From assembly GCA_024195265.1 (NCBI GenBank), contig JAJLRJ010000005.1:28106473-28170472 (forward strand): a stretch of DNA of 64,000 nt, given 5' to 3'. This stretch comes from Dendrophyllia cribrosa. Its lineage: Eukaryota > Cnidaria > Anthozoa > Scleractinia > Dendrophylliidae. The notes beneath the pieces were generated by a model. It made no database searches. It saw only the letters and a list, made by a program, of their open reading frames with translations, and was not told where the DNA came from. A program made the position numbers and the translations under genes. Shown here piece by piece: positions 1 to 9,876 of this stretch. Every line of letters begins with the position of its first letter. Within the stretch, counting starts at the first letter, position 1.

Positions 1-60
1 GTATTGCATTGCAGTGTATTTCATTGCATTTAACGGCATTGTATTGTATTTTGTATTGTA
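1..60. repeat. TATTG/CATTG-like simple repeat
   Basis: Irregular pentamer-like low-complexity sequence (ATTGC, ATTGT units) at the window edge. It lies in the intron on the 3' side of the 97-323 receptor exon. No coding signal. Confidence 0.5.
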
Positions 61-96
61 TCATCGCAACTTTGCTATGATGACTGAGGTACTAAC

Positions 97-323
97 CTGA
101 CGCTGTAAAAAATTTCTCCACTTGGCTGAATTTGGAGCAAGTAATTATCAGTTGTAACATCATGAAAATAAGCTTTCTTGGCATTGAAGAAGTACGTGCT
201 TGGAACCCAAATTTCCTCGATAGTTTGCCTGTTTAATGTCAACGTTTTCTGCATGTCAGTCTCCCGAAATGAAAGGCGAGGATCTCTCCAGTACTGTCGA
301 AGATAGATATCGATAGTGAAGTC
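97..323 (-). CDS. Cys-loop ligand-gated ion channel, ligand-binding-domain exon (partial gene)
   Basis: This exon codes for the centre of the extracellular ligand-binding domain of a pentameric Cys-loop receptor at the plasma membrane. The translation runs DFTIDIYLRQYWRDPRLSF, then IEEIWVPSTYFFNAK, then FHDVTTDNYLLQ and EIFYSVR. These match the GABA-A/glycine receptor signatures: a WxDPRL strand, the WxPD-FF-N block, FHDVTTDN and a YS-x-R end. The borders are CAG at the acceptor and CAG before GTTAGT at the donor. The exon starts in phase 0 and ends in phase 2, which fits the 68-bp exon upstream. The usual WxPD aspartate is serine here (WVPS). The rest of the domain, the Cys-loop and the four membrane helices lie left of the window. 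An anion-selective subunit is the likeliest type, but ligand and subunit class cannot be told. Confidence 0.88.
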
Positions 324-817
324 CTGTTTAAACAAACAGAAGACTATTTGTTAAATCCCATAACACGTGTAATATATAGGAAAACAGAAGTTACAAGTTG
401 CCGGATTTTTCGGCATACGCAAGTTACAGCAGTCGAAACACTCTTTACGGACACCTCCATGAATGGGCACAGTCTTTATCCAGGCAGCTCATGCATCGAT
501 ATGGTACCAAGAATACAAAAAATCAGAAAACGTCCACCTTAAATACAGATACTTAAAGTCCGCGTTTCTTTTTTGTTATCAACGGCTATATACTTCGCAA
601 CTAATACCATTCACTAATAACATTTTCCCGACTTCAAATTAATAACACAGTCCACTTTCTACAATCTTGGACAAATATGTTGAGACACATTTTAAGTTCT
701 TTGGCTGCAATTTCACCAGTGTTCAAACCAGCAGCAGACTTAACGAGCCCCATCCCCTTGTTACCGATTTTAGCATTAGAATGGCAGCCTTCGCAACAAC
801 AGTGCACAGGGTTTTTT

Positions 818-848
<31 letters not shown>

Positions 849-1119
849 TATAGTTTTCAACTCTATAGAAATAACTGAAAAAGTGTGATTTCAGTGCGAA
901 ATGTTCTGTTGTATCAACTAGTTTTGTTTAAGATTGTAGCACATGTTAATGACCCGCGCTGGGGATCAGAAAAGGTGTTAGTGGCTTAAGCTTTAACATG
1001 AAATAGTTAATATAAATGCATTGCAGAATTTTATTCAAACAAACACTTTATCACTACCACTTTGTCAGTGCTACTTTTTTTACTGTTTTCAAGGCGACTG
1101 AAAATGAAGGTGGAATGAC
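324..1119. other. Intron of the minus-strand Cys-loop receptor gene
   Basis: No coding exon recognised. It holds only the T/G homopolymer at 812-848 and AT-rich sequence. Confidence 0.6.
812..848. repeat. T16/G21 homopolymer pair
   Basis: Sixteen T residues (812-827) directly followed by 21 G residues (828-848). One of several long G or C runs in this window. Confidence 0.95.
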
Positions 1120-1121
1120 AT

Positions 1122-1430
1122 GATCTTATCTTAGACCAGTTGAGCTGGGAATCGCTAGAGAGCAGAAGGTGGGCTATGAGGCTATGTATGATGTTCAAAA
1201 TTCATCACAATCTTGTTGCTCCAGATGGGTTGGACAGAATGGAACCAATGCAAGGGAAGAGCAGGCCCTGTAATTCTTTTAGTTACAAAGTCCCAAGATC
1301 AAAAATGAACTTCCATCTCTACTCCTATTTCCCAAGAACGATCAGAGATTGGAACAGTCTTCCAGACGATGTAGTGCAAGCATCGACCTTGGCCTTCTTT
1401 AAACAGAGGCTTGCCAGTCTTGATTCCTAG
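1122..1430 (+). mobile_element. Non-LTR retrotransposon remnant (C-terminal end of reverse transcriptase ORF)
   Basis: The open frame reads LSWESLESRRWAMRLCMMF, then ...SFSYKVPRSKMNFHLYSYFP followed by RTIRDWNSLPDDVVQAS, and ends with a stop at 1430. This is the typical C-terminal tail of LINE-type reverse transcriptases in invertebrates (the LPL-RR, F-R-x-x-x-x-WN-LP-x-VV-x-A block). The catalytic domain is missing, so the copy is 5'-truncated, as is usual for such elements. It lies in the receptor intron on the opposite strand. The stretch 1431-1549 is probably its 3' untranslated tail. Confidence 0.75.
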
Positions 1431-1549
1431 ACATGACCATCCCTTTCTTTTATTTATTGATTTGTTATTAGTTATAGGTTTTACTGTTATTGTTATGAAT
1501 GTATATTTTTAACGCTTTCGAAAATCTTCAGAAACCGAAGGAAGCAAGT

Positions 1550-2000
1550 TTAAAGTGCCTATCACCCCTAGAAAGTTCTTTTCAGAATCAACTCTATGTA
1601 CATTGAATAGTTGAATGATAAAATATTTCTTGTTTGTGAGTTAAAAAGATTTGAATTTACAAAATGCTAATTAGATGACGTCAACCCGGGAATTTGCCAT
1701 TATTTCTACGCCTATTTACAATGCGCAGTTTACAGCTTGAGGATAATTAATATGATAAATACTAAAAATAAACTGTGGATAGCCGATTGATTCGTAAAAA
1801 AATATTACTTGGCGGTGAAAAGAAGTAGTTGTATAATAAATGATTCCCGGGCTGACGTCATCTAATTAGCATTTTATAAATTCAAATCTCTATAACTCAC
1901 TAACACGACGTTCACAACAAGAAATATTTTATCATTCAACTATACAATGTACATAGAGTTGATTCTGAAAATAACTTTCTAGGGGTGATAGGCACTTTAA
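1550..2000. mobile_element. MITE-like inverted-repeat element (about 450 bp)
   Basis: The left arm begins TTAAAGTGCCTATCACCCC (about 1550-1692) and the right arm (about 1844-2000) is its reverse complement, ending GGGGTGATAGGCACTTTAA. The arms are about 150 bp and include a shared GACGTCA near their inner ends. There is no ORF, so it is a non-autonomous DNA element. Confidence 0.8.
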
Positions 2001-2257
2001 TGGAAGAAAAAGAAGAAAAAACAGACAGAATACCTGGTCTTTTCAATAAAATAACTGTTTTTCTACTCTGTGCTATATGACTTCTTGACACTCAGTTTAC
2101 AGTAAACAACGTTTTTAAGCATTAGGGTTGATCAGATTGAAATTGCTTTAAGCCGCGGTTTTGTTAAACCCCGTCTAAATTTTGTTAAAATAACCGGCAT
2201 ACATGTATTAACATGACGTCTCAAGCAAAAATAATAAGTTTTTTAAAAATACGTTAC

Positions 2258-2325
2258 CATTCGAGCTTCCTCTATGGCCCAAATGTTGGACACTAGCATG
2301 TCAACACGGACTTCCATAGGTAAAA
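2258..2325 (-). CDS. Cys-loop receptor exon (68 bp, first beta-strand region)
   Basis: This exon encodes LPMEVRVDMLVSNIWAIEEA followed by RM, the conserved first strands of the Cys-loop ligand-binding domain (P-x-E-V-x-V, then I-x-x-I-E). The acceptor is TTCTTCGCAG and the donor ATG-GTAACG. Its length of 68 bp equals the classic small exon at this place in vertebrate GABA-A receptor genes. Phase is 1 in and 0 out, which joins exactly to 14470-14566 upstream and 97-323 downstream. Confidence 0.88.
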
Positions 2326-4143
2326 CTGCGAAGAAAAAAAAATAGATTTAATAATAATTGCTTTGCCAGAGAAAATGATGTCAACATCTCTGAATTGTAG
2401 TGAAAACAGTTGTAATGCCATCATATCAGAAAGATCTAACGCGGGTGGCATTACAAAATTGTTATTTGGATTCCAACAGTAGGATTTCTTCATGTGTAGT
2501 AGACAATTTTTGAGATCTGGAGAAACTTCAAAGAAAAAAAAAACATTAAAAATTAGCTCGCTACCTTCATAAGCTTTCATACAAACAATGCTATCAAGAA
2601 CATGGAATTCCATTTCAACTTACTCGTGAAAATTACTTGTTGACAAAACGTTGACGCATTTTGCCAACGTAATGACTTGATTTATGTGTACTAGAATATG
2701 CGGTCCAGGCCTGTTCAAATGTTTTTGTCACGTACTCGTGTGGTTGCCTTTCCGAGTTGCTCTTAGCTTCCTTTTCAAACCGAGTCCAAGTGCAAAACCA
2801 TTCATATCAATATAACTTTATTTGCATGTGAAAGAAAACTCATTTTTATATGAGTGGTTTTGCACTTGGCCTCTGTTTGAAAAGTTGGCTAAGAGCAACT
2901 CGGAAATGGGCTTATCTGACTGGAATGGAGTGTTTCTTTTCCGAATAAAAACGTATATGTTAGAGCTTCTCTTAATTATACTTATAGTTGATGACGTTTC
3001 TAAAACATCTGTTGTAATAAACAAATAGAGGCAAACAATTGTCAGCTGGTATTTTTTTAGTCCCAACCCAGAACAAGAACAAGGCAATAAAAATAGCGGA
3101 GAGTTTTCCCACTTGTCAAAATACGATAAAATGTTCTTATGACGAAAATACCAATGTGCTGAATTTGATGAATTTTGAATAATGCCTTTGCCTCGTTTAG
3201 ATCGATGAAAATTGCTTTCGTGCAATTTACTTTCATTTGTACATATCAAAACAAATAATAAATGACATTAAGCAAACGTTCACTATTATGCTGACAAGAA
3301 AATACATTACGTTGCTTCGAATTGTATAACCAACAAAAAATTATAATAGAAAATAGGGGGAAAACTTATTCAACGAAATTTGAGATTTTATAAGTTTTTC
3401 TGCGCCTTTAAACTTTTAACAAAATTGCAAGGGTAATAGGTGCACTCTTCCACAAATTAATGTTCTCAATAGGGCTTAATTGAAAAAAAAAGTGTTCAGA
3501 AAAAAACGACGAAATATGCTAATCACAAAGAGAAAATAAATAGATATATAAATGGGAGTTGTGTATTTGCGCCAAAATTGTTATAATTTTTATCAGAGGA
3601 AATTAATTTAGAGCTTCTATCTGCCTTTATTCGCATAGATATTACTGTTGTTTGGAAATCCTGCTGTGTCGGTGGGATTGAACCGCGATGAGCGGAAATC
3701 AGGCCTACTAGTAGAAGAGATCATATGAGTTTAATTTTGAAAACAATCCGTTAATTTACTGGCAGAATGACAATTTATTTTTGAATAAAAGGCTTAAAAT
3801 TGCCATCACTTAAAATTAGCCAACATGATTAGTTTCTGCATCAAATGTAATTAATTGTTCCGCTGACAAACTGTCATTTTGAGGCAAATGTAAATATGCA
3901 ATGGAATACTCGAAATTAAAAAAAGTTGCCTACAGGTAGATAAAGAGACAACAACTTGTGCATTAATAATTTTATTTATCTGGGATAATTTACAACTACA
4001 AAGCGATGCAAACGAGTTATCGGGTTTCACTAATGCTGCAAAGTCTTGACACCGTTCCATACTTCAGCGCTGGAGGATAATGTGTTTTCAAATTTTTTTC
4101 GCTTGTTATAAAACTGGTCGACAAAATTAACAATTGCGTTAAA
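2326..4143. other. Intron sequence without recognised genes
   Basis: AT-rich sequence inside the receptor intron and upstream of the nested GPCR. A roughly 65-bp inverted pair around 2780-2890 (CCGAGT-CCAAGTGCAAAACCA and its reverse complement) is the only structure seen. Confidence 0.5.
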
Positions 4144-5082
4144 ATGAATTACTCCACAGTTAAATGTAAAATCGATTCAGTGGATGATTTTGCCAGCAGC
4201 AAGAAATGCACTACTCAAAGAACCCTTGTTGTGGTAAACTGTGTCCTTAACGTTCCATTGATGCTAATATCTATCACTGGCAACGCGTTGGTTATGGCCG
4301 CCATTATTAAAACTCCTTCTATTCGATCAACTTCAATGACGATGCTTTTCAGTCTCGCTGTTTCAGATCTTCTTGTTGGATGCATTTCTCAACCATTTTT
4401 CATTGCCAGTGAACTTACAAATGATTCCTTTCTAGAAAGGGTAGCGGAAATGATGGAGTTTGCTTTGTGTGGAGTTTCTGTCTGCACAATGACAGCCATA
4501 AGTGTTGATCGATTTATGGCTCTTCAATACCCTATGAGATATCAGTCATTCATTATAGCAAAACCTCGAGTTATATATGCATCCATAATTATCATCTGGA
4601 TTATCAACGTCTTCTCTTCGGGTCTTTACCTTTGGAATTGGCCTATATTTTTTGGCATTATGGCTTTTGCGCTTTGTTCTTGTATCTTCCTTTCAACGTT
4701 TTCTTACGTGAAAATTTACCGCATTGTTCGACAGCATCAGATTCAGATTCAAGCCCAACGATTGGCAGCAGCGCAAAGCCTCAGCAAGGGACAAAACTCA
4801 AACATGCTAAAAAATAAGCGGAGTGCCCTGAACACATTTATATTTTACATTGCCATGATCCTATGCTACATTCCGATTCTCATTTCTCTGAGTCTTTCAA
4901 GCATCTCGTACAAGGATTGGTCAAAAGCTTGGCACTTGGCTGACACCGTGCTGTTTTTGAATTCGTCCATCAATCCGTTATTATATTGTTGGCGGCTTAG
5001 AGACCTACGAGCTGCAGTGGTAAAGACTTCAAGAAAGCTATTATGTAAGCCAACAGAACAATCGCCAGCGAACAATTGTTAA
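4144..5082 (+). CDS. Intronless rhodopsin-like (class A) GPCR, 312 aa
   Basis: A complete seven-helix receptor in one exon. Landmarks: TM1 GN at residues 46-47, TM2 LAVSD at 71-75, TM3 end SVDRF at 120-124 (DRF in place of DRY), TM6 CYIP at 241-244, TM7 NSSINPLLY at 273-281, then a short tail with a possible palmitoylated Cys301. Asn2 (NYS) and Asn93 (NDS) are possible glycosylation sites. The loop between TM4 and TM5 is very short and the usual TM3 disulphide Cys is not at its normal spacing from DRF, as in the melanocortin/S1P/cannabinoid cluster. The ATG at 4144 is the only start that gives a normal N-terminus. The gene lies antisense inside the 12-kb intron of the Cys-loop receptor. It resembles the receptor at 48908-49840 (shared FSYxKI, HxQIxxQ and NSSINPLLYCW). 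Ligand unknown. Confidence 0.9.
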   Translation: MNYSTVKCKIDSVDDFASSKKCTTQRTLVVVNCVLNVPLMLISITGNALVMAAIIKTPSIRSTSMTMLFSLAVSDLLVGCISQPFFIASELTNDSFLERVAEMMEFALCGVSVCTMTAISVDRFMALQYPMRYQSFIIAKPRVIYASIIIIWIINVFSSGLYLWNWPIFFGIMAFALCSCIFLSTFSYVKIYRIVRQHQIQIQAQRLAAAQSLSKGQNSNMLKNKRSALNTFIFYIAMILCYIPILISLSLSSISYKDWSKAWHLADTVLFLNSSINPLLYCWRLRDLRAAVVKTSRKLLCKPTEQSPANNC

Positions 5083-6405
5083 GGCACATTGATTGTGTAG
5101 TATATTAACTCAAAATTATTTACAAGTATTCGTAAATAATTTTAGTACAATTAAGAGCGAATGCACAGAAATATCGAGCAAAATCACAAAATCGAGGCCA
5201 CGGTCAAACATCAAGTTACCTTCATTTTGAGTTTGTAGAGAGGTATTAACAAGGTTTTGAAGCTTTCGAGGTTTATTTTTTAAAATACGCCCGAATTTTG
5301 AAAATATTTGAGAAAATCGATTTCGCGCTCTCGCTGGCCAAAAATGGCCGAATTAATTAGCAAAAATACCATTCACAAAAACGTGCTCTCGTTGGCAGAA
5401 GAAGCTATGGCTAAAGGAACTAGACAACAAATACTGAAAGAAGGGGCATTTGGTACTTTTTTTATCTATGCCTGTTGTTCGGTTCTAGAGGTATTTTTTT
5501 ACGGCAAGAAAACACATTATTCGATGGAGATTTGACAACAGTCTTGGAAAACGAATTTTACCATTTAATTACAAACTGATTTTTCGATATGTGGCCAATC
5601 TCCAATCAGGTTAATTTTAACGTTGTAAAGTGTCTAAGCACTCTTCTTATACGAGATGTAAAAATCGGTTTGGGTTTTTTAGCGAGCGCTTCATAAAACA
5701 ACATCGAATTCTGAGAAATTTTAACTGAAATTTTAACTAATTTGCATACTGCTATTTTGTTGACATTTGACACGCATTCGAATATGTGCCAAAAACTCAG
5801 GTCTTGGTTGTACTTATTGTTTCCAAAATCCTCTTACCACTTATAAATAATGACTTACTTTCAAATGCAGCCCAATAATTGTCCATGTGATGCCTTAGTT
5901 TGAGACTGAGTTTAAAACAGGCGTAAACAAAGCTGATGATACCGCCCGCGGTCAAGGGTCGCGACTTGTCACTGTATAATGCATCACGCTCCTGATGAGA
6001 TAAGGCTGTAACGTATACCACATGAAATCTGTTGTTTTCCTGATCACAGAATACTACAATTTTTGCACTCCATTGTAATAAAAATTTAACTTTATTTTGC
6101 ACTTTCTATCTGCCCGCACTTACACACAGATTGGCATTAAAATGAAATCGATCATGGTAGTTTTGATCATTATATCAATTCAATCAATTTCGAATTAGGT
6201 AAATTGACAATTACAAAATATTATACATCAAATCTACTGGTGAAAGAAACATTCTATACATATATCCATTCTAACGGTGGCCTGCCTGACAAGTGTAGAT
6301 GAGGAGGCAAGTGCGAGAAAGAAATGGGAAGAACGCACTAAAACATATTCGCTGCCAGCTAAAAGCTCTCTCACTGAGACAGTTTTTGCCCAGATTTCAA
6401 TGTAA

Positions 6406-6566
6406 ATGTTGTGGTTCAAATTTTTCTTTGGTTTAAAAATTTTCAAACCAGTTTAGTTTTTATTTTCCTTTGTGTCAGATTCATTATCATATTCTGAGAC
6501 AAAGGAAAACAAAAATCAAACTGGGTTGAAAATTTTCAAACCAAAGAAAAAATTGAACCACAACAT
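6406..6566. repeat. Hairpin MITE nested in the fold-back element
   Basis: Long inverted arms: ATGTTGTGGTTCAAATTTTT at the left and its imperfect complement at the right, with inner AAAATTTTCAAACC boxes and a short loop. No coding capacity. Confidence 0.8.
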
Positions 6567-7017
6567 AAATACACAATGAAATTTAAATTCACACGTCCCC
6601 TTCAGTTCCCCGTTGTCTTATAAATTGTGATGTTCTCACTATTAAACTTGAATTAATTGCTCATTGCTTACTGTGCCCATCAGTGACCGCAAAATATACA
6701 AAAGGGGATCTTTAGAGCAACCCCTCCCCTATACCGGCCTGCTACGCAGCTTTGCATTGGTAAGTGACGGGCACCACTCATTTAAATTATGCAAAATAGT
6801 AGTGAAAAAGATTTGAAAGTTGTGTCTTTGCACGATGTAGCGGTTGTTAGACTGACCCAAAACGAATAACTTTATTATCATTGGAGGATCTAGGGGAGGG
6901 CCCCGCTTAGGTAAGGTTATCTTGCAACTTTTCAGTCTCTAACATTTTCCCTACGCCTCACCCAATTCACTACACCCCTCCACTCCCCTTTACGATGGAA
7001 TCGGGATTTGCCACTGA

Positions 7018-8809
7018 TTATAACTGTTGACAGCTACATTTCTTCAAAAATTCTTCAATTCGGCTTAGGTAGGGCGCTTTTCTTCGTTCCTTGATATCAT
7101 ATGTGGGGATGTCAAAATAGTGACATATTCTGTCCAGCATTGAAATCGCAAACTTCGACAACTTGGCTTTTCCCATTAGCTCACATAAGTTGTAGCTGTC
7201 GTCAGTGAGGGGATGTCCAGGTTGGATACTTAGAAGAAAGTTCTTCTCTCAGCTCGCTGAGCGCCACCTCAGCTTCTGCACCTTTGTCATCTTCGCCATC
7301 AGACTCACTTTGGGCATGGTCGCAGCCTTGGGAATGGCCTTTACGCTTGGACGCCAAACGAGAAAAGTTGCTTGTGATCTGCTGCCCAGTCAAGAACTCA
7401 GCGCTGGTGAACAAACGGTCGTATCTTTTGCACTTACCATCGAGCGGGCAACTGAGGCAGCGTTGACCTTCCGCCCCGTTTCCTCCCCGATAAGGAACTT
7501 GCTAAAGAGATAGTTCTTTTGCTTTTCGCTAAATCGCGTTTTTGATGATCTGCTGTTCTTTAGAGCCCAACCCATTGATAGTGAAAGGGGATTTGCTGCC
7601 GTCTGTTTCAGCAGACAATCATGCATCTGTGGGACACTTCCAAACTGTTCTTCTAACCTAACAGCATAGCCACGTACGGCTTTGTCCAGCAAAGTTTCAC
7701 GTTCCAGGATACGCTCGTGCTTACCGCAATCCAAATGTTCTTCTAGGGCAGAAAACCGCTGGTATGATTTGACGCAGTCCTCTTTAGGTCAGGCGAATAG
7801 ATGTGAAGCAGCTGGGGGGCTCCGATGACTCGGTTGAACTTGATACTGTCTTAGGTTTGGTCGATCTGGACTTGATACAAGTGAATTTATCTGATAGCTC
7901 TTCACTTGCATTAGCAGATAGACTTTGAATTGGAGTACTAGCGTCGACCGTAAATTTGCTTTTAGTGGCTTTACCAGGTCCAATCCCATAGGCCTTCCAG
8001 GTTGTAATTGCATCGGAGCTATATTCGACGTTAGAGACTGTACTGACGCCATCAAATTTAACATGAGTAGAGGTGCTTGGGGTTTCCAACTCGCACAAGG
8101 TGACATTACGCGATGACGATACTCGCAGTTACTTGTACATTGTGCGTCTTACTGTACGTTTTGTTACTGGTAATACAATTTCATGTACCATTGTGGTACT
8201 GTTTGCGGACTCTGAACCTTTAAACTATCATGTAGATTGCAGTATCTTTATCACTTTAAATATATCACAAGAAATCCTTAACTTGACCATACGTTTATGC
8301 AACTGTTATAAAAGGAAGAAACAATATTATCTCACATGCGCCAACGTGAAGGAAAATTCCTGTCTCCTTCAAAACGATCTGCGATCCCGATCTACTAAGG
8401 CCTCTCTCTGCTTTTAGCTTTTTAGTTAAGTTAAGTTAAGTTATGTCGTGCATTGACAAGTTCACCGGTACGGAACACTTAGCAGAACTGCGCTTCCAGC
8501 CAACACCCAGGGAAGCACGATGTTGTGGGCATATGGTCCAGTTTTCTACATTTTGGGGAAGCGCAAAGATAGACGCTCTCGCCAGTAACAGTTCTACTTC
8601 ATTTTCTATTCCGGAAATAGAAAAGGCTGATTTATGTCTTGAAATATCTCCATTACAGCTAAACAAGGGAACCATTTCAACTGACCTACTCCTGTCTTTT
8701 CAATCGAAGCCGCAGTGGCCACCAACAATGGTGAACAAGGAACACACGCTGCTCTCCATGGCCGACGAATAACTGTGAAATGTAATACCCGCCAAGTCAC
8801 AATTGTCAC
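7018..8809 (-). pseudogene. Broken zinc-finger ORF of a repeated cnidarian family
   Basis: Read on the minus strand, consecutive pieces form one protein interrupted by frameshifts. About 8675-8436: NWTICPQHRASLGVGWK and a KCSVP Cys block. About 8098-7784: Ser/Thr-rich linker. About 7790-7390: a C2H2-like finger (CVKSYQRFSALEEHLDCGKH) and FSEKQKNYLFSKFLIGEETG. 7414-7202: LFTSAEFLTGQQITSNFSRLA-like block. About 7200-7018: HPLTDDSYNLCEL...KLSKFAISML to a stop. At least two frame changes (near 7400 and 7215) and a gap near 8100-8430 separate them. I recall this domain order as common in coral gene models, often repeat-associated; that is memory, not a search. Either a dead gene copy or cargo of the surrounding fold-back element. 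Confidence 0.6.
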
Positions 8810-9854
8810 ACATTACATTAATTGACAAGTCCTGGCGCCGGCTCTAGTACATTCTTTTACTGTTCCAGTCGATTCGTGAAAATGTTCAGAACTTTGGAAA
8901 ATCTTTGATTTCATGAACCACCCTTCTTCTTTTAAGATGCAAGCAATGATATATCAAAGTTTGTAGAATATTGGTACAGTTACTAGCATGACCTTTCAGT
9001 GAAATCTCGAACTGTTGACTGGACCGCATTCAAAGAAAAGTTATCTTATTTAAGTAGAAAGCACATTTTGAAGGCATAATTTCAGACAAAACCTAAGTTT
9101 TTGGCTTCTATTGAAATAAACGTCACTTGCATTTTTGTCAACAAAATAGCAATATGCAAATTAGTTCAAATTTCGTAAAAAATTCTCAGAATTCGATGTC
9201 GTTTTATGAAGCGTGTGCTTAAAAACCCAAACCGATTTTTGCATTTCGTATAAGAAGAGTGCTTAGATACTTTACAACGTTAAAATGAACCTGATTGGAG
9301 ATTGGCCACATATCGAAAAATCAGTTTGTAATTACATGGTAAAATTCGTTTTCCAAGACTGTCGTCAAATCTCCATCGAATAATGTGTTTTCTTGCCGTA
9401 AAAAATACCTCGAGAACCGAACAACAGGCATAGATAAAGTACCAAATGCCTCTTCTTTCAGTATTTGTTGTCTAATTCCTTTAGCCATAGCTTCTTCTGC
9501 CAACGAGAGCACGTTTTTGTGAATGGTATTTTTGCTAATTAACTCGGCCATTTTTGGCCGGCGAGAGTGCGAAATCGATTTTCTCAAATATTTCCAAAAT
9601 TCGGTCGTATTTTAAAAAATAAACCCCGAAACCTTTCAAAACTTGTTAATACCTTCCTACAAACCCAAAATGAGGGTAGGTTAATTTTTGACTGTGGCCA
9701 CGCTTTGCTCGATATTTCTGTGCATTCGCTCTTAATAGGTTTATCATCGTGAAAGCACACTTCACATACTGGCTTGCCTTGACTGCATGTTTTGCACTGA
9801 CACCTAACTCATCTAGCAGCCATTTTTGTGCCCGCGATTGAAGAAATCATCGGA

Positions 9855-9876
9855 GTGGTGGTGGTGGTGGTGGTGG
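9855..9876. repeat. (GTG)n microsatellite
   Basis: Seven GTG/GGT triplets in a row, with no reading frame of note. Confidence 0.9.

Larger units (their letters stand above)
5151..9735. mobile_element. Fold-back element with 0.6-kb terminal inverted repeats, bounded by TTAA
   Basis: The segment 5151-5768 recurs as a diverged reverse complement at about 9133-9735. Both copies translate to the same short shadow peptide (KMAELISKNTIHKNVLSLAE), which shows how closely they match. The outer ends read TTAA-GAGCGAATGCACAG and its complement, so a TTAA tetramer bounds both sides, as with piggyBac-like insertions. The 3.4-kb interior has no intact transposase but holds a hairpin (6406-6566) and a broken zinc-finger ORF (7018-8809). 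The left end lies only 69 bp after the GPCR stop codon. Confidence 0.75.

Noticed and set aside
2818..3249. 143-codon minus-strand frame
   Set aside because: AT-rich, low-information peptide with a shadow frame on the other strand. No family resemblance or splice logic with the receptor exons.
7205..7513. Plus-strand frame of 102 codons
   Set aside because: Antisense shadow of the broken minus-strand zinc-finger ORF.
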